Source of the DNA: Pseudomonas paraversuta
GTDB lineage: Bacteria > Pseudomonadota > Gammaproteobacteria > Pseudomonadales > Pseudomonadaceae
DNA: 64,000 nt
Direction: 5' to 3'
Assembly: GCF_904063065.1 (NCBI RefSeq)
Contig: NZ_CAJFCL010000001.1
Span: 639,726-703,725 of the forward strand
A model generated the notes under the pieces. The model saw only the letters and a program-made list of their open reading frames with translations. It did no database searches and was not told where the DNA came from. Below are positions 37,812-46,430 of this stretch, piece after piece (within the stretch, counting starts at the first letter, position 1; each line of letters starts with the position of its first letter). Both the position numbers and the translations under genes were made by a program.

Positions 37812-38369
37812 ATGTTTCAAAAAATAGGCAAATACACGGCACTTTGTGGTTCTTCGATGCTGATCGTCATGGCAGCGGCGACTGCTCAAGCGGCTGACGG
37901 CCAGGTTGAATTCACCGGCGTCATCAACGACAACCCATGCACCATCAACAGCGAAAGCGTGAAGAAATCCGTTGATATGGGCCAGGTTCGTATCGCTGAC
38001 TTCGCCAGCACTGTTGGCTCTACAGCCGGCGCCACTCCGTTCTCCATCTCTCTGGAGAACTGCAGCGGCCCAACCCTGAAAAACGCCTCCATCAAGTTCA
38101 GCGGCCAACAAGCCGTTACTGATGCAACCGTACTGGGCATGACCGGTGAGAACCAGATCACTGGCGTCGGCATTCAGATCAACGATGCACGCACCGGCTC
38201 CAAACTGGCACTGAACACCGCCAGCTCTGATTACGTACTGCGCCCTCAAGGCAACACCTTCGATTTCACCGCTTCCTATGTACGTCTGGCGGCAGACACT
38301 GAAGAAGTGAGCGGTATCGGTACCGGTAAAGTTAACGCCCTGGCCAGCTTCGACGTTACTTACAAGTAA
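37812..38369 (+). CDS. Major fimbrial subunit (type 1 pilin family)
   Basis: A 185-residue secreted pilin. The signal peptide ends at AATAQA; mature ADGQVEFTGVINDNPCTI is the typical N-terminal strand and first Cys. The second Cys is in ISLENCSGPTL, and the C-terminal FDVTYK has the penultimate Tyr needed by the chaperone. It is the first gene of the fimbrial operon and is followed by a hairpin that may raise its mRNA level over the later genes. Confidence 0.92.
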   Translation: MFQKIGKYTALCGSSMLIVMAAATAQAADGQVEFTGVINDNPCTINSESVKKSVDMGQVRIADFASTVGSTAGATPFSISLENCSGPTLKNASIKFSGQQAVTDATVLGMTGENQITGVGIQINDARTGSKLALNTASSDYVLRPQGNTFDFTASYVRLAADTEEVSGIGTGKVNALASFDVTYK

Positions 38370-38388
38370 TTCATGTTTTTAAACGAAA

Positions 38389-38412
38389 GAGCTCGCGTTC
38401 AATCGCGAGCTC
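38389..38412 (+). other. Intercistronic hairpin after the major pilin gene
   Basis: Perfect 9-base stem GAGCTCGCG / CGCGAGCTC with loop TTCAAT, with no T-run after it. It probably stabilises the pilin mRNA or reduces read-through to the chaperone and usher. Confidence 0.6.
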
Positions 38413-38442
38413 GGTCGTTAGGTTAAACAGAGGACACCCTTC

Positions 38443-39141
38443 ATGCGTTTAAAAATTGCAGCCTTGTTGACACTGGCAGCGGTCTTTTGGCTGCCCCAGA
38501 TTCAAGCAGGCGTCAATGTCGGCTCTACGCGGGTTATTTATCAAAGCAAAGACAAGGAAGCCAATCTTTCACTCTCAAACTCCGGTGACGACGGCGTACC
38601 GTATCTGGTGCAATCCTGGGTCAGCACATTCGACAAACCGGATGAGAGCGCAGATGAATTCATCATCACCCCGCCATTGTTTCGCCTGGATGCCAATAGC
38701 CAGAATATTTTGCGGGTGATTGCGACCAACGCGCAAAACTTGCCCACCGATAAAGAAAGCCTGTTTTTTCTCAACGTAAAAGCCATCCCGGCCCTGAGTG
38801 AAGAACAACGCAATCAAAACGTGCTGCAAATTGCACTCAAGACCACAATCAAACTGTTCTACCGCCCTGCCGACTTGAAAGGCACGTTGGTACAAGCCGT
38901 TGAAGGGCTTCAATGGCGAGCGGATGGCGGCCACTTAAGTGTGCATAACCCGTCGGGCTATAACGTGGTAGTCAGTGAACTGCTGATTAACAACAACGCC
39001 AGCACAGGCCTGCCCGAAGTCATAAAACCCGGTAGTTCCATTACTACAAAAATACCGTTTAAAAACAGCGACACCCTCGAATTCAGCTACATCAACGAAT
39101 ACGGCAGCACGGTCAAGACAACGCCTGTTATTGCTCGCTGA
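38443..39141 (+). CDS. Periplasmic fimbrial chaperone (PapD/FimC-like)
   Basis: 232 residues. The signal peptide MRLKIAALLTLAAVFWLPQI ends at QAG. GVNVGSTRVIYQSKDKEANL holds the Arg, with Lys in TTIKLFYRPADLKG, that anchor pilin C-termini. It delivers subunits to the usher. It is in the operon between the pilin and usher genes. Confidence 0.93.
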   Translation: MRLKIAALLTLAAVFWLPQIQAGVNVGSTRVIYQSKDKEANLSLSNSGDDGVPYLVQSWVSTFDKPDESADEFIITPPLFRLDANSQNILRVIATNAQNLPTDKESLFFLNVKAIPALSEEQRNQNVLQIALKTTIKLFYRPADLKGTLVQAVEGLQWRADGGHLSVHNPSGYNVVVSELLINNNASTGLPEVIKPGSSITTKIPFKNSDTLEFSYINEYGSTVKTTPVIAR

Positions 39142-39176
39142 ATACTGAACTACACGCCGACTGGAAGAACTCTCTC

Positions 39177-41807
39177 ATGCTGCGATTGCGCATGTGCGCC
39201 TTCGCGCGCCGAATAAACTACTGGGGCCTTCTGTCAATCAGTGCGATCAGTCTCACAACGACTGCCGTTCGCGCAGACTACAGCTTCGATTCTTCCTTTC
39301 TGGAAATTGGTGGCGGCAACAGTTCGGCCGAAGTAGCCGAGCAAGTAAAAGCCATGAGCCAAAGCCAACTTCCGGGTATTTATCGTGTCGACCTGTCACT
39401 GAGCAATCGTTATCTCGAACAGCGCGACTTGCAGTTTGTCCGCGAAACGCCGAGCCAGACATCGACCCCTTCAGGCTTGTTTCCCTGCTTCAGCCTTCAG
39501 GCCCTGACTGATTTTGGCGTTGACCCCGAGCGCCTGAAAAACACTGAGATCAGTGCTGACAACTGTGTGTACTTCCAGGGCGACCTGACCGGTATCACCT
39601 ATGACTACGACTTCAATAAACAGCAGCTTGACCTGCAAGTGCCCCAGGCTTATATCGGCAGCATTCCATTCGCTACCCGCCGTAAAAGCTGGAGCGATGG
39701 CGAGCAAGTCGCTTTTGCCAACTATAACTTTTCGGGCAGCCACTACGAGAGCCAGTACGGCAATCGTCAGTCCCAGTTCGGCAGTGTGCACAGCGGTTTC
39801 AATAGCGGGGCCTGGCGCTTTCGCAACTTCTCGACCTGGCAGAAGAGTACCAATGTCGATGGCAACTGGAAGTCCGTGGACACCTATGTGCAGCGGGACC
39901 TGGGCAACCTGATGGCGATTGCCACTGTCGGTGAAAGCTCAACCGACAGCGATCTGTTTGACACGATTTCCTACCGCGGTGTGGGCATTGCTTCTGACCT
40001 GGACATGCTGCCGGATGACTCGCGCAACTTCGCGCCTGTAGTTCGTGGCGTGGCCAATGGCCGCTCGCTGGTGACGTTGCGCCAGCGCGGCTATGTGATC
40101 AGCGAACAGTGGGTGCCGTCCGGCCCGTTTGCGCTCAAGGATCTGTACTCGACCTCGGGCAACGGTGATATCGAAGTCACGGTTGAAGGCCCCAATGGCG
40201 AGCGACAGGTGTATGTCCAGTCGTTCTCGTCCGTGCCCTACATGTTGCGCGAAGGTCAACAAAGCTACGCCGTGACCGCCGGCCAGTATCGCCCTGCAGA
40301 CGGTGCATTGAACCCACAAAAGCCGGGCTTTGTACAAGGCACCTACCGCCGGGGGCTGACTGACGGTACCACCCTGTTCGGTGGCACCATCGTCAGTGAA
40401 CAGTACCACTCCGTGCTGGCAGGCTTTGCCCACGACTTTTCGGGTTTCGGCGCCATTTCGCTGGACGTGACCCATGCCATCAGCGACGACATGGGCCCGG
40501 ACTCCAAGACCCTGTCGGGGCAGTCTTTTCGTTTTCGTTATTCCAAGTCCATCGATCTGACCGACACCAGCTTCAGCCTGATTGGCTACCGCTACTCCAC
40601 CAGCGGTTATTACAGCTTTAACGAGGCGATCAATGCGCGCGCCAACAACTCCCTCGAACCCTATGTGGACGAGACGCTGACCGAAAGTGCGATGTATACC
40701 CCGTACTTGAGCGGCCATATGAAAAGCAGCTTTACCGCCAACGTATCGCAGCAATTCGGCTCCTATGGCGGCATGTACGCCAACCTGACCAAAACCGATT
40801 ACTGGAACCTGGCCAAGAGCAATACCTCGGTGCAACTGGGCTACAGCTTCAGTGTCGGGCGCGCGTCCTACAACCTGGGCCTGGCGCAGAACAGCGGCGT
40901 CGGTGATGACATTCGCAGCGTATCGTTGAGCGTGAGCATTCCCTTGGGCGATCCGGGCAGCAGCAGCCGTCTGGGCCTGAGCAACAGTCAGGATTCGGGC
41001 GGCAATGCCAGCCGCAACGCCACCTTCAGCGGCTCGTATTTCCCCAACGACACCCTGTCTTACAACCTGGGCATCAATCAGCAAGTCAGTGACGACGAGC
41101 GCTTGCTCGGCGGTTCGGTTGCCGCCCGTTACAACGCGGCCAATGCCATCTGGCACGGGTCTTACAACAAGGACCAGAACACCCGCCAGACGGACTATGG
41201 CGTGGAGGGTGCGATCGTCGCCACCGGTGACACCCTGATGTTCACCCAGCCTTTGGGCGAGACCAACATCATCGTGGCCACGCCCGGTGCCGGGGACGTC
41301 GGTGTGCTGACCAAAAGCGGGGTCAAAACCAACAGCAGCGGTTACACGATTATTTCTTCTGCCCAGCCCTACCGCAAAAACAAGGTAGCGCTCGATACCG
41401 ACTCGTTATCGGACAACACCGACGTCGAGCAACTGGTGCAGGAAGTGACCCCCAATCGTGGCGCTTTTGTACTGGCCAACTTCGAGACCCGCAACGGTCG
41501 CCGCCTGTTGATCAGCCTCAGCGCCAAAGATGGCAAGCCGGCACCCTTTGCTGCCGAGGCTCAGGTTTATGGACTGGACGGCACCTTATTGAGCAACGCC
41601 ATGGTGGCAGACAAGGGTCGGGTATTTCTGACCGGCGTACCCGAAAAGTCGCGACTGGTGATCAATGTCAGCGGCCGGCAGTGGTGCGCCACAGATCTGG
41701 ACCTGAACAATTACACGCTGTCAGACACGGGCATCGGCCAACTGCAGATCAGTTGCGATACCCCGTCGGCCGCCCATGCAGACACTCAAGGTACTCCCGA
41801 TGCATAA
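39177..41807 (+). CDS. Outer-membrane fimbrial usher (FimD/PapC family)
   Basis: 876 residues, the usual size. A signal peptide ends near VRA; the N-terminal chaperone-binding domain begins YSFDSSFLEIGGG. The beta-barrel centre has the plug-containing region with VPSGPFALKDLYSTSGNGDI, the usher signature. Cys residues near the C-terminus (WCATDL, ISCDT) form the C-terminal domain disulfide. It has good length and no frameshift. The last 8 bases overlap the next gene. Confidence 0.95.
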   Translation: MLRLRMCAFARRINYWGLLSISAISLTTTAVRADYSFDSSFLEIGGGNSSAEVAEQVKAMSQSQLPGIYRVDLSLSNRYLEQRDLQFVRETPSQTSTPSGLFPCFSLQALTDFGVDPERLKNTEISADNCVYFQGDLTGITYDYDFNKQQLDLQVPQAYIGSIPFATRRKSWSDGEQVAFANYNFSGSHYESQYGNRQSQFGSVHSGFNSGAWRFRNFSTWQKSTNVDGNWKSVDTYVQRDLGNLMAIATVGESSTDSDLFDTISYRGVGIASDLDMLPDDSRNFAPVVRGVANGRSLVTLRQRGYVISEQWVPSGPFALKDLYSTSGNGDIEVTVEGPNGERQVYVQSFSSVPYMLREGQQSYAVTAGQYRPADGALNPQKPGFVQGTYRRGLTDGTTLFGGTIVSEQYHSVLAGFAHDFSGFGAISLDVTHAISDDMGPDSKTLSGQSFRFRYSKSIDLTDTSFSLIGYRYSTSGYYSFNEAINARANNSLEPYVDETLTESAMYTPYLSGHMKSSFTANVSQQFGSYGGMYANLTKTDYWNLAKSNTSVQLGYSFSVGRASYNLGLAQNSGVGDDIRSVSLSVSIPLGDPGSSSRLGLSNSQDSGGNASRNATFSGSYFPNDTLSYNLGINQQVSDDERLLGGSVAARYNAANAIWHGSYNKDQNTRQTDYGVEGAIVATGDTLMFTQPLGETNIIVATPGAGDVGVLTKSGVKTNSSGYTIISSAQPYRKNKVALDTDSLSDNTDVEQLVQEVTPNRGAFVLANFETRNGRRLLISLSAKDGKPAPFAAEAQVYGLDGTLLSNAMVADKGRVFLTGVPEKSRLVINVSGRQWCATDLDLNNYTLSDTGIGQLQISCDTPSAAHADTQGTPDA

Positions 41808-42741
41808 CTCAACAAACCTGCTGCCCGGCTCGCGCCGGATTAAACGCTGCTTGCTGCTGCTTGGCTTGCTGTTGGGCCTTGGTTGCCAACAGGCCTTTGC
41901 ACTGATTGAAAACAACCTGGCCTGTACCCCGACAGGCACCACAGGTGTGGTGAATCTGGGCGACCTGGCCCCGGGGCAGTATTTCGAAACAAGAATGACC
42001 GGCAGTTGCCGAGTGACGCGCAATTTCCCTTATGGCTCATCGTTGCAACACACCCAGGTCTGGACCGGCACAATAGACACCGGTTGGCCCATCTATGCGT
42101 GGTCGGATGCTGGAGGAGTAGTACCCGAACAGCCTTGGGGCGTCGCATCAACCACTTGCATGTCCCCCAACGGCAATGTCTGCCAGAGGTTGCCCGTCGG
42201 CACCATCGTTCCCTATAGCGTGCTGTATTACATGCCCTACGGTGTAAAGAACCCTGGTAACTACTCGATTACCTTTAACCTGACGAGTACCTCAATCAAA
42301 GGCTATGAAGGTTATGTCGACAAGATTCAAACCCTGACCCTTAAATTCAGGATTATCAATCCAGCCTGCACCATGAGTTCAAACAGTGCGCTGAACTTGC
42401 CGTTTGGTACTTTGAATTCAAATGACTTCGCGACTTCGCAGCAACTGGCAAATGTCACGCTGAACTGCACCCGCGGCACCCAGGCAACCGCCACGCTGGT
42501 GCCCACGCAAAGCGCTGTGAGTGGCAGCCCCGGGGTTTCGGCGACCACCCTGGCCGGCCTGTCGATGGCCGCCACCTGGGCCGATAACAACTCTGCCGTG
42601 ACCTTCAACAGTCCGCGTACGCTCAACCTGACTACAGGCGCCAATACCATTCGCCTGGGTTTCCGGCCGCGCCTGAATACCAGTGTTTCACCCACTGGAA
42701 GTTTCACCAGCCAATACACCCTCAACATCAACTATCTCTGA
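41800..42741 (+). CDS. Probable fimbrial tip adhesin (two-domain)
   Basis: 313 residues from the ATG at 41800 (AAGG upstream); an ATG at 41776 is less likely. A signal peptide ends at QAFA. The N-terminal domain (about 30-185), with cysteines in NLACTPTG, GSCRVTR, TTCMSP and GNVCQRL, does not resemble a pilin and is probably the receptor-binding lectin. The C-terminal part (PACTMSSNSALNLPFGTL to the end) is a pilin domain with the usual Cys pair. Being the only two-domain subunit, it should sit at the tip. The receptor cannot be told from sequence. Confidence 0.75.
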   Translation: MHNSTNLLPGSRRIKRCLLLLGLLLGLGCQQAFALIENNLACTPTGTTGVVNLGDLAPGQYFETRMTGSCRVTRNFPYGSSLQHTQVWTGTIDTGWPIYAWSDAGGVVPEQPWGVASTTCMSPNGNVCQRLPVGTIVPYSVLYYMPYGVKNPGNYSITFNLTSTSIKGYEGYVDKIQTLTLKFRIINPACTMSSNSALNLPFGTLNSNDFATSQQLANVTLNCTRGTQATATLVPTQSAVSGSPGVSATTLAGLSMAATWADNNSAVTFNSPRTLNLTTGANTIRLGFRPRLNTSVSPTGSFTSQYTLNINYL

Positions 42742-42760
42742 ATGACCACAGGAACCGATC

Positions 42761-43249
42761 ATGAACTTGCGCTTATCAATGGCTGCAGCCCTTCTCACTG
42801 GTCTGGCGTGCACCTCTTCGTATGCAGACGACACCGTCACCATCAACGTCAGTGGCACCCTGACCAAAGCGCCCTGCTCCCTGACCAGCAGCAAAACCTT
42901 GACTGCCAACTTTGGCAGCATTCGCACCGACCAGATAAGCAGCGCCAGCAGCGTGGATATTCCGGTCACTCTGAACTGCCCGGCCAACTCGGCACTGAAC
43001 GTCAGCATCAAGGCTTCGGGCGTCTATTCAGGCTCCACCACTTATGCGACTACCAGCAAGACCAACCTTGTGTATATGTTGTCGTGGAAAAGTGACAACT
43101 CCGTGGCCAATGTCACCGGCACCAAACGCAACCTGACCAATCAAAGCGGCACCGTAAACCTTGGTTTGACCGCCAAGCTGATTGCGATCGCCGCACAGAC
43201 CGAGGGTAGTTTCACCGGTTCGTCGGTCATTACCCTCGAGTACCTGTGA
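42761..43249 (+). CDS. Minor fimbrial subunit
   Basis: A 162-residue type 1 pilin family protein. The signal peptide MNLRLSMAAALLTGLACTSS ends at YA. Mature DDTVTINVSGTLTKAPCSL has the first Cys, VTLNCPAN the second, and the C-terminus VITLEYL fits donor-strand exchange. It probably links tip and shaft. Confidence 0.88.
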   Translation: MNLRLSMAAALLTGLACTSSYADDTVTINVSGTLTKAPCSLTSSKTLTANFGSIRTDQISSASSVDIPVTLNCPANSALNVSIKASGVYSGSTTYATTSKTNLVYMLSWKSDNSVANVTGTKRNLTNQSGTVNLGLTAKLIAIAAQTEGSFTGSSVITLEYL

Positions 43250-43250
43250 G

Positions 43251-43775
43251 ATGTTCATACAGGCCAGAGGCAGCCTGATTGCAGCACTGCTGGCGAGCGT
43301 AACGCTGTGCTGCGGCACAGCGTATGGCGATGAGGAGGCCAGCCGGCTCGATATTACCGGCACCCTGATAAAACCGCCCTGCACGGCCAGTTTCCCGACG
43401 TCGCAGAGTGTCGATATCCCCAAGGCGAGCCTGAGCGTGCTGAGCGCAGACAGTTCTGAATGGACTGATGTGGACTTGAACTTTCAATGCCTCAAAGGCA
43501 GCCAGGTGCTGCTGCGCTTTAGCGCGGGCAATGGTTCGTTTGACAGCAACACGCTGCGCACCACCCTTGACCGAGTGGGGTTGAAAACCCGCCTGAGTGA
43601 TGTCAGCAGCAGCGTCAACACGGTGGATTTGACCCTGGGTGAACAGCATGCCTTCGCAGTTGAAGACACACTGTTAAAGCTCAAGCTCTCGGTGCGGCCA
43701 GTCAGGATCGGCAATCAAATGCCCGCAGTCGGCAGCTACAGTTCAACGCTGTTGATGGAAATGATCTACCAGTAA
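43251..43775 (+). CDS. Minor fimbrial subunit
   Basis: A 174-residue pilin-family protein with signal peptide (FIQARGSLIAALLASVTLCC). Mature RLDITGTLIKPPCTASF and LNFQCLKGSQ give the disulfide; the C-terminus is LLMEMIYQ. Start ATG is one base after the previous stop, so translation is coupled. It is the last gene of the fimbrial operon, 10 bases from the convergent regulator gene. Confidence 0.86.
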   Translation: MFIQARGSLIAALLASVTLCCGTAYGDEEASRLDITGTLIKPPCTASFPTSQSVDIPKASLSVLSADSSEWTDVDLNFQCLKGSQVLLRFSAGNGSFDSNTLRTTLDRVGLKTRLSDVSSSVNTVDLTLGEQHAFAVEDTLLKLKLSVRPVRIGNQMPAVGSYSSTLLMEMIYQ

Positions 43776-43785
43776 ACCCGCTCGG

Positions 43786-44430
43786 TCAGGTGAACAGATT
43801 GGCTTTGAGGCACAGGATCAGCAACGCCTGATCATTGTCGACATCAAGCTTGCGCATTGCCGAAATCTTCAGGGTGCTGATCGTTTTAATACTGCGGTTC
43901 AGGCTCTGCGCAACTTCCCCGACCGCCATGCCAGAAGCAAACAGTCGCAGGACCTCGAACTCCTTGACGGTTAATTGACTGAGCCTTTGCGCAACATCAT
44001 CCAGCTCCTCACTCGACGTACCCTCAGGCATGTCTTGCTGGTAATGCCCCTCCCGATAGAACGCATCCAGTGCGACCAGAATCTGCTCCAGCCCCGAGCT
44101 CTTGGATATGACCCCGCTGATGCCCAAGTCATACAACCAGGTCAAAACCTGCGGATTGGAAATCACTGTCAGCACTATGATCCGCGGCTCGGGAAAGTGC
44201 CGGCGCAGGTATTCCACCAGACGCGAGCCATCGCCGTAATGTTCATCACCCGGCATGTTGTAGTCCGTGATAATCACGTCAGGACGCAGTAGCGAAATCT
44301 TTTCGATTAATCCGGACGGACTCAGCGCCTCGCCCACCACTTTGAAACGCGGGTCGCGCTCGATGATTTCACGCACCCCCATCAACACAATCGGGTGATC
44401 ATCGGCCAACAAGACTTTCATTTGCGCCAT
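43786..44430 (-). CDS. LuxR-family response regulator (FimZ/BvgA/RocA-like)
   Basis: 214 residues. Receiver with Asp10-Asp11 and phospho-Asp56 (VIITDYNMPG); LuxR helix-turn-helix at the C-terminus (LTVKEFEVLRLFASGMAVGE). Start at 44430 is supported by AGG six bases upstream; 44421 is an alternative. It converges with the fimbrial operon and is a likely controller of it, receiving phosphate from one of the flanking kinases. Confidence 0.88.
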   Translation of the reverse strand: MAQMKVLLADDHPIVLMGVREIIERDPRFKVVGEALSPSGLIEKISLLRPDVIITDYNMPGDEHYGDGSRLVEYLRRHFPEPRIIVLTVISNPQVLTWLYDLGISGVISKSSGLEQILVALDAFYREGHYQQDMPEGTSSEELDDVAQRLSQLTVKEFEVLRLFASGMAVGEVAQSLNRSIKTISTLKISAMRKLDVDNDQALLILCLKANLFT

Positions 44431-44531
44431 GGCTTACCTAACTCCAACTTTCTGTGTAGTCGCATGCCCCTATGGGACTGTGATCTGTCGGGTTCTTTCG
44501 TGCCATTCGCAGCCCCGTGCCCGGGCAACAA

Positions 44532-45182
44532 CTACAGGTTCCACGGGTCAGCCTTTATGCAGTAAGTGAGTAAAGCATGGTCATTCAGCACTTCCAGCTT
44601 ATGCATCGCAGACACTTTATGTGTGCTGACTGTTTTGACACTTCGATTTAACTGACGGGCGATGTCCCCCACGCTGTTGCCGGCCACAAACAGCTGCAAC
44701 ACTTCAACTTCGCGGGGTGACAGTGTGGAGAAACGCTCATCAATGACCTTGAGGTTGGTGATTACCGACGTGGCCGGAGCCGCCGCCCCGGCATAGGGCC
44801 GACCCTTGGCCAGAGCATTCAGCGCTTTACCTATTTCTTGATAGATATGATTTTTTGCAATCACTCCCGCCACGCCCATTTCCAGCAAGCGAGAAATAAT
44901 CAGCGGATTACTCTCCATGGTCAGCACCAGGATTTTCACCCCCGGAAAATGTTCAATCAGGTACTCGATCAGCTGCAGTCCATCACCAAAGGTCTCATCA
45001 CCGGGCATGTTGAAGTCGGTAATCAACAAGGCAGGTTGATGCACTACCAGCTGCTCTACCAGTTGCGACGAATTCAGGGCTTCGCCGACAAGGTTGAAAC
45101 ACTTGTCCCGTTGAATCACTTCCCGAAGCCCCACCAGGACCACCGGGTGATCGTCGGCAATCACAACCTTTAACTCGCGCAT
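44532..45182 (-). CDS. LuxR-family response regulator (RocA-like)
   Basis: 216 residues, a close relative of the neighbouring regulator, probably by duplication. Phospho-Asp56 is in LLITDFNMPG; the DNA-binding part is LSPREVEVLQLFVAGNSVGD. It lies downstream of the EAL regulator with 51 bases between. In the P. aeruginosa roc locus the corresponding regulator turns on cup fimbrial genes. Confidence 0.88.
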   Translation of the reverse strand: MRELKVVIADDHPVVLVGLREVIQRDKCFNLVGEALNSSQLVEQLVVHQPALLITDFNMPGDETFGDGLQLIEYLIEHFPGVKILVLTMESNPLIISRLLEMGVAGVIAKNHIYQEIGKALNALAKGRPYAGAAAPATSVITNLKVIDERFSTLSPREVEVLQLFVAGNSVGDIARQLNRSVKTVSTHKVSAMHKLEVLNDHALLTYCIKADPWNL

Positions 45183-45233
45183 TGCCTGACTCCATATTGA
45201 TGACGCAACTAAAGCGGGAATGCCCTGCAGGGG

Positions 45234-46430
45234 CTAGTTGCAGGTTGGCCAGGAGCTGTCTTCGAGCAACAGGGTTTCGAAGTCTGTGCATGAGACGGCG
45301 CCGCAGATCAGGAATCCCTGGGCCTGATCACACTCAATGCTACGCAAGAATGCAAGTTCTGCCTGTGTCTCGACCCCTTCAGCAACCACCGTCAGGCCCA
45401 GCTTTCGGCTCAGCTCCACGAGACTGCGCAGGGCTGAGGCCAGATTTTCATTTTCAACACAGCCATGCACCAGCGAACGGTCGATCTTGAGTTCGCTGAA
45501 GGGGGTTGAGACCAGGTTGAAATAGGAACTGAAACCCTTGCCGAAGTCATCCTGGGCCAGGCCAAAACCCATCATGCGCAAGCGACAGGCGCCAGCATAG
45601 TAGTTACTGAGCTCTTCTGTGGTTGAGCTTTCCATCAGCTCAAACACGATGCTGCGCGGCTCGCCGCCATCGGCCATCACATAATCGCGCAAGCGGTCGG
45701 CCAGATCGTGGTTGTCCAGCAAGTGAGTAGGCAAATTGATCGAAACCGGGATATCCCAGCCCTGCTCGCGCCACTTTCTTTGTGCCTGCAATGTTTGCTC
45801 GAGCATCAGCCACAGCAGTCGCTCCTCCAGCCCCTGGTTGATCAAGAGCGCAAGAAAGTCCTTGGGCAATAACAGCCCGACTTCGGGGTGAGCCCAACGG
45901 ACCAGCGCTTCAGCGCTGAGAATATTGCCGTCGCGCAGAGACTTCTTGGGCTGGAACCACGCCTGGATCTGGCCGTTGCCCATGGCCATTTCGATACTTT
46001 GCGGATCGACCTGTATACCCTGCGCAGGGTCCATGGCGCCGTTGAGCCGGAAGATCGCCATACGCTCTTTCAAACGCATGACGGCATTGATTTCCACCGG
46101 CTTGGAAATCAGGCCGACCACTGTAATACCCAGGTTTTTCGCCGCCAGGCCCGCACTGATCAACATTCGCCGCGACGAGGCACTCATCAGCGCCAGCGCC
46201 GGTGTTTTTTTCAGGGCCGCAATCCTCTGGATCAATTGCACGCCATCCATGCCCGGCATCAGCAAATCGCTGAGCAGCAGGTCATAGTCATTACGGGCCA
46301 GGCATTGCAGGGCACCCGCGCCGTCCCAAACGGTGTCAACTGCAAAGCCCCCCACTTCGCTGAATACATTCAGTAAATACTCATGCTGAAAGGGATGATC
46401 CTCGACGACCAGTACACGATAGGGCTTCAC
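45234..46430 (-). CDS. Response regulator with EAL phosphodiesterase domain (RocR-like)
   Basis: 398 residues. Receiver with phospho-Asp55 (LLLSDLLMPGMDG), then an EAL domain. All key groups are kept: EALVRW, FELMES, DDFGKGF, ELKID and EGVET, so it should be able to hydrolyse c-di-GMP. The GTG start at 46430 has a strong AGGAGG five bases upstream. Its first 50 bases overlap the end of the kinase gene, which couples the two. In P. aeruginosa RocR opposes RocA and represses fimbriae. Confidence 0.9.
   Translation of the reverse strand: MKPYRVLVVEDHPFQHEYLLNVFSEVGGFAVDTVWDGAGALQCLARNDYDLLLSDLLMPGMDGVQLIQRIAALKKTPALALMSASSRRMLISAGLAAKNLGITVVGLISKPVEINAVMRLKERMAIFRLNGAMDPAQGIQVDPQSIEMAMGNGQIQAWFQPKKSLRDGNILSAEALVRWAHPEVGLLLPKDFLALLINQGLEERLLWLMLEQTLQAQRKWREQGWDIPVSINLPTHLLDNHDLADRLRDYVMADGGEPRSIVFELMESSTTEELSNYYAGACRLRMMGFGLAQDDFGKGFSSYFNLVSTPFSELKIDRSLVHGCVENENLASALRSLVELSRKLGLTVVAEGVETQAELAFLRSIECDQAQGFLICGAVSCTDFETLLLEDSSWPTCN

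Noticed and set aside
37812..43775. Sigma-fimbria (spore coat U, CupE-like) or alternate chaperone-usher types
   Set aside because: The subunits have type 1 pilin features with the usual Cys pair and C-terminal Tyr or Leu; no SCPU domain is recognised.
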